This document shows, one piece after another, positions 26,479-35,791 of a DNA stretch of 64,000 nucleotides (positions are counted from its first letter, which is position 1; each line of letters begins with the position of its first letter). The notes beneath the pieces are model-generated. The model was not told the DNA's origin. It worked only from the letters and a program-made list of their open reading frames with translations, and made no database searches. The position numbers and the translations under genes are program-made. This DNA comes from an uncultured Flavobacterium sp. (lineage in GTDB: Bacteria; Bacteroidota; Bacteroidia; Flavobacteriales; Flavobacteriaceae). The stretch covers positions 1-64,000 of the forward strand of contig NZ_OY730255.1 of assembly GCF_963422545.1 (NCBI RefSeq), in the 5' to 3' direction.

Positions 26479-27666
26479 CTAAGAAATTACTCCCGAACCA
26501 ACTAATTCATTCTCGAAATACCAAGCTACAAACTGACCTTCTGTTATTGCTGATTGTGGCTCGTCAAAATGAACGTACATTCCGTCTTCAAATTGGTGTA
26601 ACGTTGCTTTTTGCAAAGCCTGACGATAACGTATTCTCGCCATAACTTCCATCGTTTCTCCAACTTTTAAAGCCAAATCTGTACGAATCCAGTGTACTTC
26701 AGATTTTTCGATAAATAAAGCTTTTTTGAACAAACCAGGATGCTGACTTGTCAAACCCGTATAAATGGTATTAGTTTCAACATCAGTAGCAATGATAAAT
26801 AATGGATCTGTTGTTCCGCCTACATTCAGACCTTTTCTTTGTCCAATGGTAAAATAATGAGCACCTTGATGTTTTCCAACCACTTTTCCCATTGTTGGAA
26901 GATAATTGAGCTTTTGAGCTTCTAATTTCAAATCTTCTTCTACTGATAAACCAGCAGGTTTCTCGATGGTATAAATAGGATCATTTTTATCGATCTGAAC
27001 AATTTTACCTTCTTTTGGCTGCAATTTTTGTTGCAGAAACTCCGGTAAACGAACTTTTCCGATAAAACATAATCCTTGAGAATCTTTCTTTTCAGCGGTT
27101 ACCAAATCCATTTCGGCAGCTATTTCACGCACTTCAGGTTTAGTCAAAGCCCCAATTGGAAACAAGGATTTAGCCAATTGTTCTTGTGATAACTGACATA
27201 AAAAATACGATTGATCTTTGTTATTATCAGCTCCGGCAATTAATTGATATACTGGTTTTCCATCAACTTCGATTTCACTTTTTTGACAATAATGTCCCGT
27301 TGCCACATAATCAGCACCAAGACTTAAGGCAATTTTCATGAAAACATCAAATTTGATTTCGCGGTTACAAAGTACGTCAGGATTTGGAGTTCTTCCTTTT
27401 TCGTATTCGTTGAACATATAATCAACGATCTTTTCTTTGTATTCTTCACTTAAATCGACAGTTTGAAACGGTATTCCAAGTTTTTCAGCTACTAATAAAG
27501 CATCATTACTATCCTCTAACCAAGGACATTCATTAGAAATAGTAACCGAGTCATCGTGCCAATTTTTCATAAAAAGTCCAATAACTTCGTATCCTTGTTG
27601 TTGCAATAAATAAGCAGCAACACTAGAATCTACTCCACCAGAAAGTCCAACAACTACACGTTTCAT
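26479..27666 (-). CDS. mnmA: tRNA-specific 2-thiouridylase
   Basis: This 395-residue enzyme puts sulfur on uridine 34 of Lys, Glu and Gln tRNAs. The PP-loop GLSGGVDSS (residues 8-16) activates uridine with ATP. The first catalytic Cys is in NPDVLCNREIKF and the second in GLCFIGKVRLPEFL. GRTPNPD and GQRKGL are further family motifs. It is preceded by a TATCTTTG promoter element and heads the operon with the subtilase gene. Confidence 0.95.
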   Translation of the reverse strand: MKRVVVGLSGGVDSSVAAYLLQQQGYEVIGLFMKNWHDDSVTISNECPWLEDSNDALLVAEKLGIPFQTVDLSEEYKEKIVDYMFNEYEKGRTPNPDVLCNREIKFDVFMKIALSLGADYVATGHYCQKSEIEVDGKPVYQLIAGADNNKDQSYFLCQLSQEQLAKSLFPIGALTKPEVREIAAEMDLVTAEKKDSQGLCFIGKVRLPEFLQQKLQPKEGKIVQIDKNDPIYTIEKPAGLSVEEDLKLEAQKLNYLPTMGKVVGKHQGAHYFTIGQRKGLNVGGTTDPLFIIATDVETNTIYTGLTSQHPGLFKKALFIEKSEVHWIRTDLALKVGETMEVMARIRYRQALQKATLHQFEDGMYVHFDEPQSAITEGQFVAWYFENELVGSGVIS

Positions 27667-27695
27667 TCTAAATCGTTTATATTTTTACAAGGGTG

Positions 27696-27703
27696 CAAAG
27701 ATA
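27696..27703 (-). promoter_or_regulatory. Putative -7 element TATCTTTG for mnmA
   Basis: On the minus strand this reads TATCTTTG followed by GCACCC, matching TAnnTTTG exactly and the local start-site context. It lies 29 bp before the mnmA ATG at 27666. Confidence 0.5.
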
Positions 27704-27809
27704 ACTCAAATTATAGATTATTAAGATAGTTTTGATTAGTTTATGTAATGCCGTGGTAGATAAAACTTATTGTTATTTTTAATTACTTTTAATTATCAAT
27801 AAAAATATC

Positions 27810-29687
27810 ATGCAAAAACATATTTACAGCCTGCTTTTTCTATTTATCATAACCTCTTTAAGCGCTCAAAGATTTACTTCATCTTTACCAAATTATGAAG
27901 CGTATAAAGCATTTAAAGGAAAACCTTTATCAGATAAATTTTCGAATATTGAATCTGTAAAAGTTATTTATGATCTAAAAAAACAAAAAATGTACTACTT
28001 TAATAGTAGTTTGATTCTTTTGCATTTTGATTTTGTCACGAATTATCTGGGTTATAGTCAGGACCTGGACGTTTTTAATAATGAAAATTACAGCGATACT
28101 TTAAAAGACAGGGATTTTTTCCTGGGAAATCTGAATCACATCAAAGGAACTGAGAAATGGATTTTTGAATTAGCAGCTTCAGATCACATGCCAATTGAAT
28201 CTATTGAACGCTTTTATAATTTAATCGTACAATCGACTTTTATTGGTTCAAATTTAAAGTTTTACCTGAATAATCCCATTCAAATGGAATGGTTTCAGCA
28301 GCAAAAATTTAAGATTCCTTGTGTAAAATCTGATTACATTTTCAACGAAATTAAATATCAGGAAGTTGTTGCAGGAACAAATGTTGGTATTCTAAAACAA
28401 TATAAAATAAAAGACTTAGAAACTACAAAGCCAAATCCTGATGAAATTATTGTTTTGGACGGAACGCCTGATATTTTACCTAATGTAAGAGGAATTATTG
28501 TGAATGAATTACAAACGCCTTTAAGTCATTTAGTGCTTTTGGGTAAAAACAGAAAAATTCCGATAATGGCTTACACAACAGCTTTACAGGATAATAATAT
28601 CAAAAGTCTGCTTTCAAAAAAAGTCGAATTAAAAATTAAAATTGATACTTTTTATATTAAAGAAACCACCAAGAAGATTGAGCAAAAAGCCATTACTAAA
28701 AAGAAAAAACTAATCATTGACAATAGTGTTACTGATTTAGTCGATCTTGCTGTAATTCCCAAAAAAGGAATAAATTATATTGGCTCAAAAGCTCAAAACA
28801 TGGCTTATTTAATCGCCATTTCAAAAGAAATTTCGTTTAAAACTCCTGAAGATGCGCATGCAATTCCGTTTTATTTTTATACAAAACACATTCAGAAAAA
28901 ATCAATTTCTCCTTTAATTTCTGAGCTTTTAGAATATCCACATAAAGATTCTACCGTTTGGATTTCTCATCAATTAAAAAAGATTCGTGATGCTATTAAA
29001 AAAGAACCCGTAGATCCTGAATTAATTGCAAAACTGAATCAAACCTTTAAGAACGCTGCTTTTAAAAATTTTAGATTCAGATCTTCGACCAATGCAGAGG
29101 ATTTAGATGATTTTAATGGCGCAGGATTATATGATTCTAAAACCGGAATTCTCGGCGACAGCATAAAGACTTTTGAAAAAGCTATTAAACAAGTTTGGGC
29201 AAGTGTTTGGAATGAAGCTTCTTATAACGAAAGAGAACTTTTTGGTATCGATCAGCATAATATTGCAATGGGAGTTTTAGTGCATCGATCTTTTCCGGAT
29301 GAACTGGCAAATGGCGTTATAATTACAAAAAACATCTTTAGAGAAAATTTCTCCGGAATTACTGTGAATGTTCAAAAGGGAGAAAACTCAGTCGTAAAAC
29401 CTGAAAAAGGAGAAATCTGCGAACAATTTGTCGCTTATCATTTTAATTCCGGAACTGATGAAACTGATTTTGATGTTGATTATACTTCAAACTCGAACTT
29501 AAACAATAATGAACCTTTATTAAGCCGAAAAGAAATGAGTAGACTATTTCTTGTAAGTTCAAAAATTGAAGAGAAAATGTATCGCTTCTGGAAAAAAAAT
29601 CGATATCATCCAGTTGATATTGAGTTTAAGATTGTTGGCAAAAACAGGGATTTATACATTAAACAAGTGCGGCCATTTAACGAGTAA
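27810..29687 (+). CDS. Exported dikinase-like protein (phosphohistidine swivel plus PPDK/PEP-synthase ATP-binding domain)
   Basis: This 625-residue protein has a signal peptide (residues 1-20, ending LSAQ), so its catalytic domains would lie outside the cytosol. Residues 205-260 (PNVRGIIVNELQTPLSHLVLLG, shown in parts) resemble a phosphohistidine swivel domain with His240. Residues 320-625 are a PPDK-type ATP-grasp domain: IGSKAQNMAYL, FRSSTNAEDL (424-433), QVWASVWNEASYNER (461-475), and DIEFKIVGKNRDLYIKQVRP (603-622). The swivel domain precedes the ATP domain, the order found in alpha-glucan water dikinases rather than in PEP synthase. No PEP/pyruvate TIM barrel is present. The gene is convergent with the DUF4956 gene with zero spacing. 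Confidence 0.7.
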   Translation: MQKHIYSLLFLFIITSLSAQRFTSSLPNYEAYKAFKGKPLSDKFSNIESVKVIYDLKKQKMYYFNSSLILLHFDFVTNYLGYSQDLDVFNNENYSDTLKDRDFFLGNLNHIKGTEKWIFELAASDHMPIESIERFYNLIVQSTFIGSNLKFYLNNPIQMEWFQQQKFKIPCVKSDYIFNEIKYQEVVAGTNVGILKQYKIKDLETTKPNPDEIIVLDGTPDILPNVRGIIVNELQTPLSHLVLLGKNRKIPIMAYTTALQDNNIKSLLSKKVELKIKIDTFYIKETTKKIEQKAITKKKKLIIDNSVTDLVDLAVIPKKGINYIGSKAQNMAYLIAISKEISFKTPEDAHAIPFYFYTKHIQKKSISPLISELLEYPHKDSTVWISHQLKKIRDAIKKEPVDPELIAKLNQTFKNAAFKNFRFRSSTNAEDLDDFNGAGLYDSKTGILGDSIKTFEKAIKQVWASVWNEASYNERELFGIDQHNIAMGVLVHRSFPDELANGVIITKNIFRENFSGITVNVQKGENSVVKPEKGEICEQFVAYHFNSGTDETDFDVDYTSNSNLNNNEPLLSRKEMSRLFLVSSKIEEKMYRFWKKNRYHPVDIEFKIVGKNRDLYIKQVRPFNE

Positions 29688-30245
29688 TCAATAGAAAACC
29701 TGCAGATCGATTTCGTTTGAAATGGTATCTATATTTACGATTTTATAATCAAAATCATCAATATTTATTTTTTGCTGAATAGAATCCCGAATGTTTTGAT
29801 TGTCTAACGAAAAATCACTTTCTAAGGTTATTTTCATATCGACTACATTCAAATATTTAGAAGCTTTTTTATTAACTAAAACAGAAGCTAAAATATAAAA
29901 TCCGATGATAATAGATTGAAAAAACAGCAACACTTCTATCTTCTCAAACGGGTACATAATATCTAAAATAGAAAGTGTAATTGTCGCAAAAAGAAAAATG
30001 ATTGCATTTACAGTAAACGATTGGGTTCTAAATCTCAAAATAGAGAAAATCGCAAATAACCCAAAACCGATTCCAACGCCTATCTCGATTTTTGTAAACA
30101 GATAACAAAGTGAGAAAGTACAAAGACCTACAATAACCATCAGGGGATTTATGGTTTCATTATCTTTTCTGTTGGAGAAAAAATACAAAATCAAAATTGA
30201 ACAAAACAATAATAAAAACCTTCCTGAAAGCTCGTTTAAATCCAT
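29688..30245 (-). CDS. DUF4956-family membrane protein
   Basis: This 185-residue protein has four hydrophobic helices in its first 125 residues, with the signature GIGFGLFAIFSILRFRT between helices. It ends in a 60-residue soluble ferredoxin-like part (MKITLESDFS, YKIVNIDTISNEIDLQVFY). These match DUF4956, a family often found beside VTC-type polyphosphate polymerase or CotH genes, neither of which is visible here. Its stop codon abuts the stop of the opposite-strand dikinase-like gene. Confidence 0.78.
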   Translation of the reverse strand: MDLNELSGRFLLLFCSILILYFFSNRKDNETINPLMVIVGLCTFSLCYLFTKIEIGVGIGFGLFAIFSILRFRTQSFTVNAIIFLFATITLSILDIMYPFEKIEVLLFFQSIIIGFYILASVLVNKKASKYLNVVDMKITLESDFSLDNQNIRDSIQQKINIDDFDYKIVNIDTISNEIDLQVFY

Positions 30246-30334
30246 TTACTTTATAATATTGGTAAATCAAATTTAGAAAAAAGTTTGCCACGAATTTTTC
30301 TTTTCTTAATATTTCGAACTGAATTTAAAAAAAG

Positions 30335-30422
30335 TTGCTACGAATTACACGAATTTTAACCAATTATTTTTATCTCCAACTATACGAAGAAAAATTCGTA
30401 AAAATTCGTGTAATTCGTGGCA
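30335..30422. repeat. Intergenic palindromic element (GCCACGAATT family)
   Basis: Arms at 30335-30357 (TTGCTACGAATTACACGAAT and on) and 30400-30422 pair over 23 bases with one mismatch. A partial third arm TTTGCCACGAATTTTT lies at 30284-30299. It belongs to the same dispersed family as 35792-35844. Confidence 0.75.
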
Positions 30423-30447
30423 AAAAATAGTCCGCCTTAGCGGACTA
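30422..30447 (-). terminator. Intrinsic terminator of the MORN-repeat gene
   Basis: Read on the minus strand, TAGTCCGC TAAG GCGGACTA forms an 8-bp stem followed by six T, 8 bp beyond the stop at 30455. Confidence 0.85.
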
Positions 30448-30454
30448 TATAAAT

Positions 30455-31171
30455 CTATTCTGTTTTAGGTTTTGAATCTGCTTGGTAGTTGCTTTTTGGG
30501 TCGCTCATATTTACTTCTTTGGTTAATTTACCTTTTAAGTAAAACTGCCATTTGCCCACTTTTTTTCCATTCAAAAATTTTCCTTTAGAAGCTATTGTTC
30601 CTTCAGAGTCATAAAAAATGGCATCACCATTGTACTCATTACTTTTATAAGTGGTTTGCTCCAAAAGAGTTCCGTTTTGTCCGTATTTTTTATAAATACC
30701 ATCTTTCAGACCATTCTTGTACATCATCTCTTCAGCAACTTTAGCATCTGGATAATAAACTGTTCTTGAACCTTCTAATTTACCGTTCTTGTAGTTTTCA
30801 AGCGTCATAAGGATTTTAGAAGATTTGTGATAATACTTCCATTCCCCTTCATTATTCTTACCGATTACTTTGCCTTCGCTTACTTTATTTTTATTCTGAT
30901 CATAAAAAATATTGTAAGCGCTTCCGTCGTTTGCACTAAAATCACGAGTAGCAACGACATCGCCTTTTTTGGTATCATCAAAATATTTAAAGATACCTGT
31001 TTCTTTTCCGTGGTTAAATGTTCCTTCATAACGAGGACGTTTAGAAACTTCATAAGTTCCTTTCCAAACACCATCTTTTTTTCCGCTGGCATCCAATTTA
31101 TTAACATCCTGTGCCGAAACTAAAAAGGCATTTAAAAAAAGTAATCCGATTATTATTTTTTTACAAATCAT
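30455..31171 (-). CDS. Exported MORN/YwqK-type repeat protein
   Basis: This 238-residue protein has a signal peptide (residues 1-20, ending LVSAQ) followed by at least eight MORN-like repeats of about 20 residues, for example YEGTFNHGKETGIFKYF, SEGKVIGKNNEGEWKYY and SKGKFLNGKKVGKWQFY. Databases often label such proteins YwqK family antitoxins, but nothing here indicates a toxin-antitoxin pair. Outside the cytosol the repeats probably form a beta-sheet scaffold. It lies downstream of yidC with a terminator between. Confidence 0.75.
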   Translation of the reverse strand: MICKKIIIGLLFLNAFLVSAQDVNKLDASGKKDGVWKGTYEVSKRPRYEGTFNHGKETGIFKYFDDTKKGDVVATRDFSANDGSAYNIFYDQNKNKVSEGKVIGKNNEGEWKYYHKSSKILMTLENYKNGKLEGSRTVYYPDAKVAEEMMYKNGLKDGIYKKYGQNGTLLEQTTYKSNEYNGDAIFYDSEGTIASKGKFLNGKKVGKWQFYLKGKLTKEVNMSDPKSNYQADSKPKTE

Positions 31172-31230
31172 ATTTTATTCAATTTTAAACTTTAACGAAA
31201 ATGCTTTTCATAAAGTATATCATAGGTATA

Positions 31231-31259
31231 AAAAAATCCCGATAAATCGAGATTTTTTT
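31231..31259. terminator. Terminator after yidC
   Basis: AAAAAATCCCGAT and ATCGAGATTTTTT pair with one mismatch around AA, 7 bp past the yidC stop on the minus strand and with flanking A/T tracts. Confidence 0.7.
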
Positions 31260-31265
31260 ACTTTT

Positions 31266-33179
31266 TTATTTCTTTTTATTCTGAGCTTTTGCAGCTTCTT
31301 GCTGCTCCATTACGTCCTGAAGACGTTGTTGAAACTTGCTTTGTTTTTTAGGCTCTTTTAATTTATTCTCTTGAATTTGAGCGTGAATTTTATCTGTATC
31401 AACGATATAATTTTTGATCACAAACATAATTCCGATAGTAATTAAGTTTGAAATAAAGTTATACAAACTCAAACCTGCACCATAACCATTGAAGAAAATT
31501 AACATCATTAATGGTGAAACATAAATCATGATTTTCATCATTTTTGCCATATCAGGCATACCTTCTTGTTGAGGCGCAGCCATTTGCTGATCTCCAGAAG
31601 TCATTCTCATATAGAAGAAAATCGCAATTGCTGCCAAAATTGGGAACAAACTGATATGACTTCCGTATAACGGAATATTGAATGGTAATTTTACAACAGC
31701 ATCAAAAGATGATAAATCGTCTGCCCAAAGAAAACCTTTTTGTCTTAACTCAAAAGCTGACGGGAAGAACTGGAATGATGCGTACATAAATGGCAACTGA
31801 ATCAATGCCGGAATACATCCTGCCATTGGGTTTACTCCTGCTTTGTTGTACAACTTCATTGTTTCTTGTTGTTTCTTCATTGGGTCTTTTTTGAATTTTT
31901 CTCCCAACTCTGTAATCTCAGGACGCAAAACTTTCATTTTAGCCTGTGACAAGAAAGATTTATACGTAATTGGCGACATCGCCAATTTGATAATAATTGT
32001 AAAGATGATAATCGCAATTCCTAAAGACAATCCAATTGTTGAACTCAAGAATCCGAATAACGGAATGAAAATCCATTTGTTAATCCATCCGAAAATTCCC
32101 CAACCTAACGGAATAATTTTTTCGAAATTTTTATCGTACGATTTTAAAGTCTTATAATCAGCCGGTCCAAAATACCAGCTCATTTTGTAATCAACTTCTC
32201 CGTTAGAAAAAGCTAAAGGAACAGTTGCTTTAAATTGTTTGATATAGGTGGTATCGATTTTTTCATCTTTCACTAAATCATCAGATTGTAATTTAGAGGT
32301 TTCAAATGGTTTATCTGTTGATAAAATAGTCGTGAAAAAATGTTGTTTAAACGCAACATACTTTACTTTTACAGGAGTATCTTCTTTTCCTACACCATGG
32401 CTTACTGAGCTGAATTTTTCATCTCCATATTCGTATTCAATTTGAGCAAAACGTTTTTCAATAGAAACACTTTTTTCGTTTCTATTCGTTTTCAAATCCC
32501 AAACTAAATCTAATGGTTTTGAAGAATTTAAAACTTTATTCAAACCTTGAGAACGAATATCAAAACCAACTAAATAATCGTTTGGTTTTAATACATATTT
32601 GTACTCTAAGAATTCATTAGCACCAGCTTTCAAACGCATTGTCAAAATTTGATCTGCACCATTTTTTGTCAATGTTGGTTCAAAATACAGGTCTTTAGAG
32701 TTTAAAGTTCTGTTATCTGTAGTTTGCAACTGAATATTTAGATTAGCATTATTGTCTTTAATCAACTCAACTAATTGCCCGGAATTTTTTTCAAATCTTT
32801 TGAATTCTTTCAAAGTAGCTTCAACTATATAACCACCTTTATTGGCGATTTTAAGTATCATCTTTTCGTTTTCAATAGTTGTAAAACCTTCTTTTGCAGA
32901 AGGAAGTGTAGCTGAATAAGCAAAACCACCTAATGTTTTTTGCAATTGTGCTAATTGAACTGTATCGCCAGGAGTTGTAGCTGCAGCAACTGGTAAAACA
33001 GCTGTTTTTGTTTTATCCGCTTTAGCTTGTGCTTCTTGTTTAGCAACTAATTCTTTCTTGGCTTTTTCAGCAGCAATCTCTTTATCAGAAGGTTGATTTT
33101 GGTACATAATCCAAATCAAAATTCCAAATATCAATACAAAACCAATGATTGAATTAAGATCAAATTTTTTTTCTTCCAT
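31266..33179 (-). CDS. yidC: Membrane protein insertase YidC
   Basis: This 637-residue protein inserts proteins into the inner membrane with or without SecYEG. It has a first helix (IIGFVLIFGILIWIMYQN, residues 10-27), a linker rich in Lys and Ala, a large periplasmic beta-domain (about 80-355) and the conserved five-helix core (about 365-600) with KLAMSPITYKSFLSQAKM, NPMAGCIPALIQLPFMYASF and a final helix pair. A basic tail (KEPKKQSKFQQRL) probably contacts the ribosome. It lies 81 bp downstream of pyrG on the same strand, a gene order common in flavobacteria. Confidence 0.95.
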   Translation of the reverse strand: MEEKKFDLNSIIGFVLIFGILIWIMYQNQPSDKEIAAEKAKKELVAKQEAQAKADKTKTAVLPVAAATTPGDTVQLAQLQKTLGGFAYSATLPSAKEGFTTIENEKMILKIANKGGYIVEATLKEFKRFEKNSGQLVELIKDNNANLNIQLQTTDNRTLNSKDLYFEPTLTKNGADQILTMRLKAGANEFLEYKYVLKPNDYLVGFDIRSQGLNKVLNSSKPLDLVWDLKTNRNEKSVSIEKRFAQIEYEYGDEKFSSVSHGVGKEDTPVKVKYVAFKQHFFTTILSTDKPFETSKLQSDDLVKDEKIDTTYIKQFKATVPLAFSNGEVDYKMSWYFGPADYKTLKSYDKNFEKIIPLGWGIFGWINKWIFIPLFGFLSSTIGLSLGIAIIIFTIIIKLAMSPITYKSFLSQAKMKVLRPEITELGEKFKKDPMKKQQETMKLYNKAGVNPMAGCIPALIQLPFMYASFQFFPSAFELRQKGFLWADDLSSFDAVVKLPFNIPLYGSHISLFPILAAIAIFFYMRMTSGDQQMAAPQQEGMPDMAKMMKIMIYVSPLMMLIFFNGYGAGLSLYNFISNLITIGIMFVIKNYIVDTDKIHAQIQENKLKEPKKQSKFQQRLQDVMEQQEAAKAQNKKK

Positions 33180-33260
33180 TATAATTTTAAAAAAGTTATC
33201 CGTTAAAGGTTATTAGTAATGAGTTTGACTCAAAAGTTACATCCTTTAGAATATTAATTA

Positions 33261-34874
33261 TTATTTTTTGTGTGCATTTACTGCAGCAGCCACAAAGTTT
33301 ACAAAAATTGGATGTGGGTTTGCCACTGTACTTTTGTATTCAGGGTGGTATTGAACACCAATAAAAAACGGGTGATTTTCAAGCTCTACGATTTCTACTA
33401 AACCTGTATCAGGATTTACTCCAGAAGCTTTTAAACCAGCTTTTTGTAATTCATCAGCATATTTATTGTTGTACTCATAACGGTGACGGTGACGCTCTGA
33501 GATCGTATTTTGTCCATAAATTTTATGCGCTAAAGTGTTTGGCTTAATATCACATTTCCAAGCACCAAGACGCATTGTTCCACCTTTATCAGTAATTGTT
33601 TTTTGCTCTTCCATCAAATTCACAACCGGATGTTTTGTGTTTTCATTCATCTCAGTAGAATTCGCATCTGTGTAACCTAAAATATTTCTTGAATATTCGA
33701 TAACAGACATTTGCATTCCTAAACAAATTCCAAAGAATGGAACATTGTTTTCACGAGCATAACGAACTGCTTCAATTTTTCCTTCAATACCTCTTTCTCC
33801 AAAACCTGGCGCCACTAAAACCCCATCAAGAGAACCTAATTTTTCAGCAATATTATCACTATTAATATGTTCTGAATGTATAGAAATTACATTTACTTTA
33901 GTTTCGTTTGAAGCTCCAGCATGAATAAACGCCTCTAAAATAGATTTGTAGCAATCCTGCATTTCTACATATTTTCCAATCAAACCAATATTTACAGTAT
34001 GTTTTGGATTTTTTAATCTTCTTAAAAATGTATTCCAGTTTTTTAAATCCGGAGCTGCTTTTTTAGGTAAATCTAATTTCTTTAAAGCCACAACATCTAA
34101 TCCTTCTTCAAGCATTAAATTTGGAACTTCATATATTGTTGAAGCATCAATAGATTGAATAACTGCTTCTCTTTTTACATTACAAAATAAGGCTAACTTA
34201 TTGCGCAATTCATCAGAAAGCTCGTGCTCTGTTCTACAAACTAAAATATCTGCTTTGATACCGCTTTCCATCAAAGTTTTTACCGAGTGCTGAGTAGGTT
34301 TTGTTTTTAACTCACCTGCAGCAGCCAAATAAGGAACCAAAGTTAAATGAATAACAATTCCGTTATTTTCTCCTAATTCCCAAACTAATTGACGAACAGA
34401 CTCTATATAAGGTAGAGATTCAATATCACCAACAGTTCCACCAATTTCAGTAATAACAATATCATAATCGCCAGATTTACCCAGCAATTGCATTCTGTCT
34501 TTGATTTCGTTTGTAATATGAGGAACAACCTGAACTGTTTTTCCTAAAAATTCTCCTCTTCTTTCTTTTTCAATAACCGAAAGGTAAACTCTTCCTGTAG
34601 TAACGTTATTTGCCTGAGAAGTAGGAACATTCAGGAAACGCTCGTAGTGACCTAAATCTAAATCTGTTTCAGCACCATCATCTGTTACATAACATTCTCC
34701 GTGCTCGTACGGATTTAACGTTCCCGGATCTACATTTATGTACGGATCAAATTTTTGAATAGTTGTACGGTATCCTCTTCCTTGTAACAATTTTGCTAAA
34801 GATGCCGCGATAATCCCTTTTCCTAATGAAGAAGTCACACCGCCTGTAACAAAAATATATTTTGTTTGATTCAT
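33261..34874 (-). CDS. pyrG: CTP synthase
   Basis: This 537-residue enzyme aminates UTP to CTP using glutamine. The synthase domain starts KYIFVTGGVTSSLGKGI (P-loop) and contains KFDPYINVDPGTLNPYEHGE and ITEIGGTVGDIES. The class I glutaminase domain has GVLVAPGFGERG, the catalytic Cys in FFGICLGMQ, and the His-Glu end GVQYHPEY. The ATG at 34874 (MNQTKYIFV) is the correct start; a longer frame reaching 34946 would run over the promoter. The promoter and a tandem repeat lie upstream. Confidence 0.97.
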   Translation of the reverse strand: MNQTKYIFVTGGVTSSLGKGIIAASLAKLLQGRGYRTTIQKFDPYINVDPGTLNPYEHGECYVTDDGAETDLDLGHYERFLNVPTSQANNVTTGRVYLSVIEKERRGEFLGKTVQVVPHITNEIKDRMQLLGKSGDYDIVITEIGGTVGDIESLPYIESVRQLVWELGENNGIVIHLTLVPYLAAAGELKTKPTQHSVKTLMESGIKADILVCRTEHELSDELRNKLALFCNVKREAVIQSIDASTIYEVPNLMLEEGLDVVALKKLDLPKKAAPDLKNWNTFLRRLKNPKHTVNIGLIGKYVEMQDCYKSILEAFIHAGASNETKVNVISIHSEHINSDNIAEKLGSLDGVLVAPGFGERGIEGKIEAVRYARENNVPFFGICLGMQMSVIEYSRNILGYTDANSTEMNENTKHPVVNLMEEQKTITDKGGTMRLGAWKCDIKPNTLAHKIYGQNTISERHRHRYEYNNKYADELQKAGLKASGVNPDTGLVEIVELENHPFFIGVQYHPEYKSTVANPHPIFVNFVAAAVNAHKK

Positions 34875-34913
34875 TCTGTTGTTGTTTGTATTGTAGTTGT
34901 GTAAAAAACTTGG

Positions 34914-34946
34914 CAAAAGTACAAATTTAATTAGATAATTTATCAA
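34914..34946 (-). promoter_or_regulatory. Putative pyrG promoter (TTG-22-TACTTTTG)
   Basis: On the minus strand TACTTTTG (34914-34921) matches TAnnTTTG, and a TTG (34944-34946) lies 22 bp upstream of it, in the range of Bacteroidetes -33/-7 promoters. The ATG follows after 39 bp. Confidence 0.5.
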
Positions 34947-35170
34947 TTAGATTATGAGATAATTTGCAAATTTTTAATTAGATCGTTTACTTGGTTTTGC
35001 AATCGATAATTTTAACTTTTAATTAGACCTTTTTTTGAAGAATACTCTTAAAATAGGTTTGGATATTGTTTTTTTTGATACTCCGAATTAATTACAAACT
35101 CTAAAGATAATTTGAGAGAAAAGGAAATTTTCTGTACCGGCAAGTTATTCTTGCTATTGAAGTAAGTTTT

Positions 35171-35396
35171 AACATAAAAAAAATATTATAATTTTAAAAC
35201 ATTGACTTGTACACATTTAAAAATTCAGGCTCGAATTCAGTGGTGTCAATATGTTTTTAGAAATTATAATATTTTTTATATCTAACATAAATAAAAATAT
35301 TTTAATTTAAAACACTGACTTGTACACATATATAAATTCAGTCTTGAATTCTGTGGTATCACTTTGTTTTTGAATTGTAATATTTTTATATATCAA
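35171..35396. repeat. Tandem 113-bp structured repeat (two copies) in a 566-bp gene-free region
   Basis: Two adjacent copies (about 35171-35283 and 35284-35396) share the words AACATAAA, TTAAAACA, TGACTTGTACACAT, AAATTCAG, GAATTC and GTGGT at a constant 113-bp offset. A third AACATAAATAAAA word lies at the end. Each copy can close on an AT-rich outer stem (AAATATTATAATTT with AAATTATAATATTT in copy 1, a diverged equivalent in copy 2). No reading frame of note was seen. The rest of the gap 34947-35170 and 35397-35440 shows nothing recognisable. Confidence 0.7.
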
Positions 35397-35440
35397 ACAT
35401 AAATAAAAAAAACGATATAGCAAAAGATTTTTCTTACTAT

Positions 35441-35677
35441 TTATTTCAAAGGTTTTGGATACTGCTTTTTAATATTCCGAATTAATTCTTCCAGCCCGTT
35501 TAATTTTAGTTCATAAACAAGCGCTAATTGCTGCCCTAATTCTCCGTTAGGAAAACCTTTATTGTGATACCAAACAACATAATATTCGGGTAAATCGATT
35601 AAAAAACGTCCTTCGTATTTCCCGAAAGGCATTTTGGTATGGGCTAATTTTATGAGAAGTTTTTTGTCTGGTTCCAT
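35441..35677 (-). CDS. DUF3820-family small protein
   Basis: This 78-residue protein starts at the ATG at 35677 (MEPDKKLLIKLAHTKMPFGK). The motif MPFGKYEGR with DLPEYYVVWY and FPNGELG is typical of DUF3820, small proteins sometimes named putative quorum-sensing-regulated virulence factors. They resemble a domain found in exonuclease-like proteins. A longer frame to 35749 has a tail without similarity and was not used. Confidence 0.75.
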   Translation of the reverse strand: MEPDKKLLIKLAHTKMPFGKYEGRFLIDLPEYYVVWYHNKGFPNGELGQQLALVYELKLNGLEELIRNIKKQYPKPLK

Positions 35678-35791
35678 TTTTTTTAAAGAAAAAAGAAGCA
35701 AGATGAAAGAATATAGACTCATTCTTTTTCTTGCTTCTTGTTGGTACAAAGCTATTATTATTTTTCTTCTTTTGCCACAGATTAAAAAGAT

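Noticed and set aside
30455..31171. Toxin-antitoxin module suggested by the YwqK-type name
   Set aside because: The protein is exported MORN repeats and no partner toxin gene lies nearby.
35171..35396. CRISPR array
   Set aside because: There are only two long, diverged units without short identical repeats or spacers, and no cas genes.
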